NCBI RefSeq assembly: GCF_029227915.1
Contig: NC_079881.1
Span: 15,353,501-15,417,500 of the forward strand
Direction: 5' to 3'
DNA from: Hydractinia symbiolongicarpus
Taxonomy: Eukaryota > Cnidaria > Hydrozoa > Anthoathecata > Hydractiniidae
DNA: 64,000 nt
Positions 45,362 to 55,496 of the stretch are shown piece after piece. Under the pieces are notes generated by a model. The model did no database searches. It had not been told where the DNA came from and worked only from the letters and a program-made list of their open reading frames with translations. How positions within the stretch are numbered: the stretch's first letter is position 1; every line of letters starts with the position of its first letter. The position numbers and the translations under genes are program-made.

Positions 45362-46383
45362 AAATATTTGCTAATAAACTGTCCATGTCTGAAATGGGTA
45401 ATATTACGTTACTAAGTATTTATTATTTTTATGATTTATTAATTTCCTGTCCATTCGAAACTTTAATATAAAAAGTGTCTAAAACAGCTCAGAATTTGCA
45501 CATTATATATGCCATTTATAGCATGTAGACGCTCAAATAACTAACATTTCCGAGCCGTTTAAGCGAAGCAAAATTTTGCGCTTCTGACGTGTTTACTTCT
45601 TTAAAATTCATGTAAAAGATTCAAAATAAAGGATCACATCGAATCATTTCATAAGTATCTAAAGATTGATGTCGAAAGAGAAAAAATCAATGAAACGTTG
45701 AAACTAAAATCTTACATTGTGATGAGAACTACAAGAGGCGAAGAATGGAATCAGTGTGTTTAACATCAGATGGTAGACGACATTTGCTTGCAGTTATGGT
45801 AGCCAGTAATACACACATGAATATGTGGATGGAATTTTTTTAAATTGGGTAAAGGAACTCGAATCGAGTTCCTTTACCCAATTTAAAAAAATTCCATCCA
45901 CATATTCATGTGTGTATTACTGGCTACCATAACTGCAAGCAAATGTCGTCTACCATCTGATGTTAAACACACTGATTCCATTCTTCGCCTCTTGTAGTTC
46001 TCATCACAATGTAAGATTTTAGTTTCAACGTTTCATTGATTTTTTCTCTTTCGACATCAATCTTTAGATACTTATGAAATGATTCGATGTGATCCTTTAT
46101 TTTGAATCTTTTACATGAATTTTAAAGAAGTAAACACGTCAGAAGCGCAAAATTTTGCTTCGCTTAAACGGCTCGGAAATGTTAGTTATTTGAGGTCTAC
46201 ATGCTATAAATGGCATATATAATGTGCAAATTCTGAGCTGTTTTAGACACTTTTTATATTAAAGTTTCGAATGGACAGGAAATTAATAAATCATAAAAAT
46301 AATAAATACTTAGTAACGTAATATTACCCATTTCAGACATGGACAGTTTATTAGCAAATATTTCTTGGGTTTAAGGCAATAAA
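45342..46383. repeat. Long near-perfect palindrome, ~520-bp arms
   Basis: Arms 45342-45862 and 45864-46383 are reverse complements around the centre at 45863 (GGAACTCGA, A, TCGAGTTCC). The only differences seen are a one-base indel and change at GTAGACGCTC against GTAGACCTC. The left arm includes the last about 33 bp of the Penelope element and its right target-site copy, so the palindrome formed after that insertion or arises from assembly. No coding capacity. Confidence 0.9.
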
Positions 46384-47741
46384 ACAATGATATTTGAAGA
46401 ATATCATGGAGAAAATAACTCCATCATAATGAAAAGTTATAAAAGTGAAACACCGTAGCATTTTTCCATTTACATTTAGTGATCGAATTAGTAATGAATG
46501 TCAATAGTTTTATCCGAGATTAGCTGACTTCTTTTCAGGTAATGTTATCCAAGTCAATAGTGACGTTGTGTCTGACAACGAAAATAAACTTTGCGTTTAT
46601 TGCGTTGGCCAAGGAAAATCAAAAGGACAATTTATTTAGAACTAAAAAACTTGAAATTGCAGAGAAAACATCAAAATAGTTGTAAAATCAATGGTTTAAT
46701 TTGTTACTTTAAATTTTATGTTTTGTTATTTTTCCATCTATACGTATCATATTTTGTAAAGAATACAGACACTAAGTAGTGGCTTTGGAGTTCGCTTTGT
46801 AATCTTCGTAAGGTCGGTGGTTTGGTCTACAACGCGGCTATGTTTAGCAAGTGTTCTTATCACAGCTACGGGTCAACCCATGCCATGTGAGGAAAATTGG
46901 ATAGGCAATGCTGGTACATACCACAGTTGATAGACAAAAACCCGTCGAATTAGCCCAAAACCCCTTAGCATTTACGGGGCCCCAAACAGAGCCCAGCAGG
47001 AATATGGTTAAGAAATGCATAATTGAATCTCTTTAGTCCACAAACACATACATACCAAGTTGCTTACAATTGGCGGATTTGGTAAAACAATTCAATTAAG
47101 TTGGTTACACGAAATCGGTTGATAAACACACAAAATAACTTGTAAATTTCGATGCATTATTTTTCTAGTACAAATTTTTGCTTACCGTAGTAATGGCGTC
47201 GTTTCCATCCAAAACAGATTTATCACAAAAAACAGAACTTTTTGTTACTAAGCACTTCACTCGCCTCTCCCTTAAAACTATCAGCGTAGTGATAAGTACT
47301 ATTGCGTAGAGAAATGCGCTTGGACACACCCTAAATAAAATCAGATTCATTATGCATAATTCACAGTGCTAAAGTAAGAAAATAGATTACCATTCAGCTT
47401 TACGTTTGTCAATACATTCGTTCTTGGCTTATTATTACATAGAATACAACAGGCAGTGTGTAGTATGTTGTAAATCGTGTAAAGCTCACACTGTGTTTTT
47501 TTGTTTTTTTATATTCCGAATGTGTGTTCGATTAGTAGTGATTTTGAAATCAAGTATATTGTGTTGTTAGTCCGTACGTTTTAAACTGTCATACTTTATA
47601 TGGTTCACAGAGCCGGATCAGTTGATTTATATTTAATATAATTTTTTACAGTATTACGGGATAGTTACGATAAAAAAAATTAGAATTCGTGATGGGTTAT
47701 TGAAATTTATATTCAAATTATTTAAAACCACCACTTTTTTA
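46384..47741. other. Intergenic, no gene seen
   Basis: No supported gene or repeat. Small frames (46591-46779, 47165-47350 minus) have no recognisable domain. Confidence 0.5.
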
Positions 47742-48123
<382 letters not shown>

Positions 48124-49297
48124 TATTCTGTTTATACTATATTGAGAATTAGTAATTTAACATTTATTAAGTAAAATTCAAAATAATAAAGAAAATATAA
48201 AGCCGCATTTTCTTGTGTTTACAACATGCTTCCTCGTCGAAAGCGGCCATTTTGTGATTTTTTTTTCTGATTTAAACCAGTTAGACGTCATCTCTCGGAT
48301 GACAAAAAAGTCCCTTTGAACATGATGCCGCAAAGCCCATTAATTGAGACTCGAATACCGAAGATGACTCCACTCTAAATTTTATTTCTCGAATAGCGTC
48401 CTAAGTCTTGAAGAGATTACGTAGACACTAAGGCTCTTATTTTCGGTTGAACAAAGTGAATAAGAAAATAAGAGTAAATTATTACAACCAATACAATAAG
48501 AATAATAGAAGAAGCGCTAGAAAGCATTCTTCTTTCGGAATTTCAAACAAGTAAAAAGCAACGATCTGCGTGGACTCATTAACAAAGTTGATACTCTTCC
48601 AAAACAAGTTTTGATACAAGATAAACAGACGTTTTGATCAACGCTAGCAGAAAGCCTGTGGCAATAATTAATCTTTGTTCACCGCGTCCGGTCCATATTT
48701 CAACATTGTCTAGTAGGTGTTTTAGCTTGCGCCCGACCTTAGTGTGTTTACTTACGTAATCGTAGCGAAAGGGAGTGTGTCATGCTAAAGCACATTATAC
48801 TGCTTTTTAAACGCAGCATACATTGCTTCTGGGGAAACTTTCACCATAGTTCAACTGGGAAAATTGCTAAAGCTGAGAGAAGAAAGGGATCATAGTGTAG
48901 CGTAGCGTAGATATAAGGACTAAAGGTTGCTAAGCAATATGCTAATTTTGACCCTATTTTAAACTTAATATTATCAACCTTGGTTGCGTAAAAAAATTTT
49001 TTAGCCAACATTTATAAGACATTAAAAACATATTTTATACTTAGCTAGCCGCCAGCTGCTATCTAAGCTAGCTTTGGTATTGTTTCTTCGTTGAACATAT
49101 AAATAACTAGATGCCGCAATTTAAAACTAGACTTGTAAAATATAAAAGTTAGCTAGCCAGCTTAATACACCTTTTTACTGACAGTGATACCATTTTTAAA
49201 TTTATGACTGCGCAATGCAGTATGGGAAAATCAGGGTATCTTATGTAGTTTCGGCGAAGGTTACTTACTGTAAACATTGGTAAGAAACTGTCTAACA
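48124..49297. other. Intergenic / left flank of the YqaJ transposon
   Basis: No gene is seen. GTAGCGTAGCGTAG occurs near 48897 and AGCTAGC motifs near 49043-49070 and 49150. The left inverted end of the transposon should lie here, but I could not pair it with a right end. Confidence 0.45.
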
Positions 49298-50950
49298 ATG
49301 ATGTATTCACAAGAAGAATTAAACAAGTGGAGTGTTGAAAACTTAAGGAGTTATTTGTTAGCTAGGGGGGTTCCTTCGAGGGGGGTACTTAAAGCTGATT
49401 TAATTAAGAAAGTGCTTGCAGCAGAATTGCTTAATCTCCCTGTACCTTCATCGTTGGAAAGAAAACAAGAAGACATTCAAAACCGACGTGTGTCTAAACT
49501 GTCGCATGTATCAAAATACCCTTTACAGAACAGATAACCACTGGATGACTGAATACGTGTACTATACTGATATCACAACCAAATGCCTTCTGGAGTGTGC
49601 ACAGAAAAGTCTGTCTGTCAAAGCTTTAAATGAGGAAGAGAATTTAATGAATGCTGGGCATGTTAAAAATGTTGAGTTCAATAACATATCTCAATGTCTG
49701 CGTTATTGTTTTGTTCGTGGAGATGTTATACCACAAACACGGGTTAATGAAACTCGGGTTATAAAACCTGGGTGTGTATGAAATTGGTAACCATGAAGTT
49801 TTAACTGTTGAATGTGGTTGCATTGCTGGATACATTGAAAGCCGCAAACATGTTTTTGCACTGCTCCATTTTGTTGTACATCAGATTTCATTGGGTTTAA
49901 ATAAAACATGTACGTCCAAAACTTAAGCTTGGAACAAAACAGTGGCTAAAGGTCGACAAAAAGTTCATCTTCCTGCAAAAATGTCGTCAATGTCTTTTAA
50001 AAGATCACATCCTGAGTATCCATCAGACCATGTTAAAGTACCACGAACTTCGTTTGATCCTCGTGCTGTGCATCAACGTACAGCTAATACTATTAATTGG
50101 GATCAATTAGCATCGGCTGTTTTATGTTTTCGAAAGAATGTTCACCTTGAAAATGACCATAGGTACAACTCTGTACCAGAAGATCTTTTAAATGTGGAGC
50201 CACTGACCATGGAAGACATCTGCAAACAATTATCATCGCCATCTGAATTCCTTGCTACACTTGCAGAAAACAGGACAGAGAATCATATTAACATTATTGA
50301 AGATGTGAGTAAAGGTCAAGCAAGTAATAAGCACTGGTTCGGTTACCGCCATGGTATGACCACAGCATCTGTTTCACGCAGTGCTATTTCCCTGTCAAAA
50401 AAACAAAAACCCATCACAATCATCTGTTGATAATTTGATTGCAAAAATTTTGGGTTATAACAAACCGATTCATGCGCTGGCTTTGTTTTGGGGAACTGAG
50501 CATGAGCAATATGCTCGTAAAAGATACATACCCTCAAAATGTACAGAATCTGGACTTAAGATCCATCAGGAGAAACATATACTTGGTGCTAGTGTAGATG
50601 GACTGGTGCAATGCTCCTGCTGTGAACCTGGCAATCTGGAAATTAAGTGTCTGTTTACTCATTGGGACAAAACATTTAAAGAGTATGTAAAACAGAAAGA
50701 TGTTTGGAATTAAAATCTAGTGTATACAGTTTAAAGCTTTCACATCAATATTACATTTAAGTACTGTATCAAATGTTTGTTACTGGTTCTCCATACACAA
50801 ATTTTGTTGTTTATCTACCAAAAGAGTCATGCACAGTGAGAGTTTTTAAAATTCAGAATTCATTAATGTTATTCCACTTTTGAAGGGTTTTTTCAATATG
50901 CATATCTTGCCAGAATTGTTCGAAAAAAAGAATACATGATATTGTTACAT
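49298..50950 (+). pseudogene. SAP-SWIM-YqaJ accessory protein of ISL2EU-like transposon
   Basis: Start ATG-ATG at 49298. The first about 35 residues form a SAP DNA-binding domain (W-S-V-E-N-L-R-S-Y-L-L-A-R-G). After a frameshift near 49480, a cysteine-containing region leads to a SWIM-like zinc finger at 49813-49850. Its third ligand cysteine is replaced by arginine (C-G-C ... S-R-K-H). A further segment (49942-50430) contains W-F-G-Y-R-H-G-M-T-T-A-S, the start of a YqaJ-type exonuclease fold. Another shift follows, then W-G-T-E-H-E, G-A-S-V-D-G-L-V and L-E-I-K-C, the acidic/lysine active-site motifs, ending near 50950. In ISL2EU-type transposons a YqaJ nuclease protein accompanies the transposase, probably helping processing or recombination. 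The gene is inactive through at least three breaks. Confidence 0.7.
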
Positions 50951-51499
50951 GCATATTTTAAAAGAAATAGTAAATGATGTTGCAAGAATGTCGCTAAGTA
51001 ATGAAGTATCAGAGGAATTGAACCAATTGTTTCCCTATGAGCCCCTTAGCTAACAATATTCCTAATTAAACGGCTTTTTTTAAGGCCACACATTTGTAAA
51101 AAACATTGCTTTGGTATATGTATATGCTTATGTATATACGACGAAAAAATATCACCAACGTTATATAAGAGGAGAATAATCAAATTTGAAAGTAATTTGG
51201 AATATTGTCAAAACAACAAAGTATTGTCCACGATTTTCTCCAACGACAACTATCACACCTATATAAAATGGTTCTAAACTAAATTTTTAAAAGAAAAACA
51301 TAAAATCGCGAAATTAAAATGACTGCAAAAGTTTCATGCAATAAGTAATAATAATTTAATAATTAATAATATGTATACATATGCTTGTAAAAAACATGAT
51401 CAAAATTAACATTTTTCATAAATTTGTGATTTAAAAAGAGCCTTTTTGTTCATAATATGTCAAGAAGCCTTATGTCACTGCAATTTTTGGGGCAAGAAC

Positions 51500-52110
51500 T
51501 ACTTTACTAATAGGGGTTGCATATTAACAATAGTTGCAGCAATTGTCCAAATGTGATCACGCATATCGATCATTGATACTGGTAATATTGTTTTCCAAAA
51601 ATCGGAATTCTTTCAACCGTCCATTAACCCTCTCAATGTGTATTCTTGCGCGTGCTACTCTTTTACCATGATAAACTTCTGATCTTGTAAATTTTTTTTT
51701 TTGGCGAACAAAAACAGGTAGAACACATGTTACTTGGTGGGGAAAAAACAGATCTTCGACATTGAAACCTTTATCAAACAGAACCATAAAACCAGGATGA
51801 AATTTTGAAGCAACATTTGTATCTTCAGTAATAAAACGATCTGTGCTAGATCCAGCATAGGCAGAGACGTAAGAGATTGACCCTGATTTTGTACAAGTTT
51901 TTTTACCGTGTTCCGGTTTTTATAGGTGCTGTATGTTTGGTATTGTGCTGCAACATTTTTTGAATGTTCAACATATTGTTAAGTGCAGTCACCAATTGGT
52001 TAAGAAGTTTAGGACATTGAAATTTTTTTAGAAACCTTTGAACAGAAACTGGAGGCAAGGAAAAAGGTTAATGAAAGCAACTATGAACTTTCTGGAACTT
52101 CACTTTACGT
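51500..52110 (-). pseudogene. DDE_Tnp_4-type transposase remnant (ISL2EU-like)
   Basis: The minus-strand frame at 51787-51557 has D-K-G-F-N-V-E-D-L (second catalytic Asp region) and R-I-H-I-E-R-V-N-G-R-L-K (third acidic residue), the DDE superfamily 4 endonuclease signature. Upstream, in another frame (about 51790-51970), come K-N-R-N-T-V-K-K-L and S-Y-V-S-A-Y-A-G-S-S-T-D-R. Further N-terminal sequence continues to about 52110. The C-terminus is frameshifted after 51557, and a W-T-I-A-A-like tail reaches about 51500. It is convergent with the YqaJ gene, forming one two-gene element. Its zinc/THAP N-terminus was not seen. Inactive. Confidence 0.75.
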
Positions 52111-52617
52111 AAACAGTAAACGGTAAAAGCAATCAAAAATGTCCCACAAAATGTGCCACGAACCTCAAAAATGTTCAGTGGTTACGGAAAGTGTCTGCAA
52201 GTTTTTCTTTCGTTTTTCTTTTATTTTTGACAGTTCTCTGTATCCGACAATCTAAAAATAAAGTTTTGTTCGTTCCCAGCGGGAAACTTCACCTTTGTTG
52301 TTGCAGTTGTTTCACTCAAGTTTTTTTTATCTTTTATTTGTCTATGGGTTCAAGAATAAAGTAATTATTTATGATTTTTAGCATTTTTTATTAAAGTGTA
52401 ACTTGTGTGAGTTTTTTGGACGAAGGAAAATGCAAACGCACTGTATGAAATCAAATGAACGCGTGAATACGAACATAAATAACTAACTGTCATGGTGCAT
52501 ATTGTGTATAACCAATGTCATAGGAAAAAAAGATAGTCTGGAGGCAACGACTACCGACATTGTTTACGCAATCTATCCTTAAGTTGTGTCGGACGACCCT
52601 CTTATACTGCACGGAAT

Positions 52618-53330
52618 TTGATAATGGTGGCACAAATAGAAGAGAATTACTTGGCTGAAGATGATCTTGATAATTTATTTGAGTTAATTGATGGTGTTTT
52701 TTTGAAAGATAATGTGGATTTTAACACAGAATTAGATGTTGTTGTAACAAAATTTGAAAGCTGCAAGGTTGAGGTTTACCGTTACCAAAATTGCGATAAA
52801 GTGTGCAAATCACAACGTGGTCTAACTAGACATTGCAATGTTAAGCATGACTTGTCAGTTGTATGTTTTCAGAGGATAAATTTAAATATTCAACTGATAC
52901 AGCTGTCGAACTTTGGAACAAAATAAAGCCCCCGATTGAAAGTTTTCATGGTGATGCTGAGGATTCTTATTCACTTTTTTAAGGCTTATTAGGAGATAAT
53001 TTGAAGATGGGACTTTAAGCAACACTTTATTACCTGAAGTTGCTAATCACATTTTAATTCATCTCTCAAAAACCAATAAAGGTTACGTCGTCTCTTCCGG
53101 ATACTGTTTTGGAGATTTCTGAAAATGAGCTGAAAAGTTTGCAATATATAGCTGGATTTTTTGTAAATAAGTTTTACACAAGATTCCGTTTCTCAAAGAA
53201 GTGCACCAATTACAAAAAGCAGGCTATTTTAATTTTACAGGCGTGCAAAGTTGACTGTGACAATTCGAAGACACTGATCAATATACGGGACAGAGGTGGA
53301 TTGTGAAGATTGAATAAACAAATTCAAGAT
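52618..53330 (+). pseudogene. C2H2 zinc-finger accessory protein of a cnidarian DNA transposon
   Basis: Starts near 52621 with an acidic, leucine-rich N-terminus. A single zinc finger follows, N-C-D-K-V-C-K-S-Q-R-G-L-T-R-H-C-N-V-K-H (about 52789-52848), whose first cysteine pair is Y-x-N-C-x4-C-like and degraded. After shifts, 53109-53306 encodes S-L-Q-Y-I-A-G-F-F-V-N-K and L-I-N-I-R-D-R-G-G-L. Such C2H2-plus-RDRGGL proteins recur in cnidarian genomes, where I associate them with DNA transposons. The middle part is largely deleted. The minus-strand transposase-like fragment at 53361-53675 is convergent with it, suggesting one element. Confidence 0.55.
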
Positions 53331-53360
53331 CTTTTTTAAACATTCGAAAAAATATTTCGA

Positions 53361-53675
53361 TCAAAACTTCGAAATGTCACAAAAATAGTTTTCTAAGTCA
53401 TCCTGGCAAAATTTTTCTGAAAGAATATATGGTACACCATGTTCTGAAAGGAATTTAACAAATTCTTTGATTGAATTGACTGCAATTTTTAGTCCTTCGT
53501 GTGTTATAAAAGACGTTTTATAGGAGGTGTGAAATTCATGATCACTAGGTAACATCCATCCAAATATTCTCAATAAAAACAAGAGAGATTGGTAAATGAA
53601 TACTTTATAATTTGGAATGATGTGGCTAGATGAAGTACAAGTAACGATAACTAGTGTGTGTGTCTTAAATGTCAA
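53361..53675 (-). pseudogene. Possible P-like transposase C-terminal fragment
   Basis: The frame ends with a segment of the pattern Y-I-L-S-E-K-F-C-Q-D-D-L-E-N-Y-F. It resembles the conserved F-x-Q-D-x-L-E-x-x-F block near the C-terminus of P-element/THAP9-like and some related transposases. The upstream 60 residues are hydrophobic and not recognisable. It is truncated on both sides. Assignment to the P superfamily is a motif-level guess. Confidence 0.4.
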
Positions 53676-54221
53676 TATGCCAACAGCTACTCAATGACAG
53701 TTTCGAAATTCATTGACTGACGTCAAAGAAGTTTCTATATATAGTGATTGAATAAGGAGGCGGTGAAAGATCTTGGATAATATTGAAATCTTTCCGTTTT
53801 TGAATTGAAGTGTTGAAATTGAAGTGGTTTGACCAATACTTTTTTGTGGAAGATTGAGATGAGGTAGCTCTCATTCTTTCATGCATTTGCGAGTTGAATA
53901 AACCCAGATTTGTTCTGGAGAAAAATGACGTTCGTACATATGTAATTTAAATGTTGCGATGCGTTTTTTCAGCTGATCATCAATGACTCTATCCTTCGTA
54001 ATGATTCTACATCCCCAATTTCTTGTTTACATCAGTATTCGGTAGTGGAACTTTAAAAATACTGAGCTTTTGTTTCTCCTTGATGTAGGGCAGCCAAATA
54101 TAGCACAATTTTCGCCAGGCATAGTAAAAATTGCAACAAATAACTGAAATACCTAAGCAAGAAGTCCAAACAACAGCACAAACAATAAAACTGATCTTTA
54201 TGAATAGTATCCTTTGTTATT
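53676..54221. other. Intergenic, no gene seen
   Basis: No supported feature; possibly further decayed transposon sequence between the P-like fragment and repeat R1. Confidence 0.4.
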
Positions 54222-55179
54222 ACAAGCTCGTGAGCTTGTATTAAAACGCAAATGTGTCCTACAAGAATGGAAATTTTAGCCTCTCTGAGCACCGATACAA
54301 GAGCAGTCGCATGTTCGAATCTCATCTTGGTAACTATTTTTACTTTTTTTTTCTTTTTTCTTTTTAAAAAGATAAGTGTTCCAAAGCTTTATTTAGCTAA
54401 CTGGTAAAGTAAAGGTGTTTCCATAAAAGTTTTCAAAAGTGAATGTAGGCAGAAATAAGGTCTTCCCAAATGCCTGAAAAGTAGTCTGCAAAAAATAAAA
54501 TTTCCACAACAATACGTAAGAGAAAAACGAAGACGCTCCACTATATATAAATAATGACGAGAACGAAATTCTTTTCGCTACGCTAATGACACTCCAATAT
54601 AGAGAAATATGATTTCGGAAACACTTCGAAAAAACATAATTTTTCTGATTCCGTTCTTGTTATTTGTCTCCGCGCCATAAGTGTACAGGATTCTTTTTAC
54701 CGAAGTTTTCTGTTTGTGACAATTCTGGTAATATTTTTTAAGCTGCAGTTATTTCTTTTTCGAACAATTAAGATTTACTTGTATATTATTTTTTTTTTTG
54801 CTTTTTCTCACTGAGTGACTTTCTTATACCCCGTTGTTTTTTGTTTTTTTTGTTTGTTTTTTGTTGTTTTTTTGGGAGGGGGGAGTACTGAATTACTGAA
54901 TTTCGCAGATTTTAGGTGGGGCTTGTGGTCTTTCTTCTTCCTGTCAGTCAGTTTACCCCAGACTGACCCATCGAAAATTGACTTTTTGAGGAATTTTCCG
55001 TTCAAGAAGATCTCACAAATCAATTTTGAAAAATAATTGCGTAGTGCGTAACAAATATTATTGCCTATTTGAATAGCAAAATATGTCGTGCCTAACTTCG
55101 TAAAAAAAACACAATTTGATAGACAGTTTTTTGTAAACTTTATTCGCGAGGTTGTTTGCGTATATCATACGTCTTGTTT
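54222..55179 (-). mobile_element. Dispersed repeat R1, copy B (inverted)
   Basis: Inverted relative of 5845-6362. The end palindrome ACAAGCTCGTGAGCTTGT (54222-54239) and the far edge CAAGACGTATGATATACG (about 55160-55179) match copy A. About 420 bp at 54455-54880 are extra in this copy and include a T/G-rich tract (54830-54885). Both copies contain GTTCGAATCT near GTTACCAAG, a B-box-like element, so a pol III origin of that part is conceivable. No coding capacity. Confidence 0.65.
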
Positions 55180-55189
55180 TATATATATA

Positions 55190-55496
55190 CAACGAGTTTC
55201 ATACAACGAATTTTAACAAACAGAGTTTTTATTATTGAGTTTCATACAACGGATTTTAACGAACAGAGTTGACATTGAGTATCATACAACGAGTTTTAAC
55301 GAACAGAGTTTTACATTGATTTTCATACAACGAATATTAACGAACGGAGTTTACATTGAGTTTCATACAACGAATTTTGACTAACACAGTTTTGCGTTGA
55401 GTTTTATACAACGAATTTTAACGAACAGAGTTTTACATTGAGTGTCATGCAACGAATTTTAACGAACAGAGTTTATATTGAGTTTCATGCAACGCC
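55190..55496. repeat. Tandem array, ~41-bp units
   Basis: About seven units containing CATACAACGAATTTTAACGA followed by ACAGAGTTTTACATTGAGTT. Units vary by small deletions. It starts where R1 copy B ends. Confidence 0.9.

Larger units (their letters stand above)
42039..45387 (+). mobile_element. Penelope-like element with inverted partial copy and 12-bp TSD
   Basis: The 12 bases AAACTGTCCATG flank the element at 42039-42050 and 45376-45387. Between them lie a 31-bp extension (42051-42081), an antisense copy of the element's 3' third (42082-43075), and a sense body (43076-45375). Antisense and sense 3' regions are almost identical. A partial inverted copy plus a short unique tail at one side is the classic Penelope arrangement. 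The encoded RT plus GIY-YIG enzyme (43154-45178) is intact, so the insertion looks recent. Confidence 0.85.

Noticed and set aside
46591-46779. Small lysine-rich gene next to the palindrome
   Set aside because: Short, AT-driven composition, with no domain or splice context.
52618-52926. Host C2H2 transcription factor
   Set aside because: A single degraded finger plus the RDRGGL-type tail and the neighbouring transposase fragment point to a transposon-borne protein.
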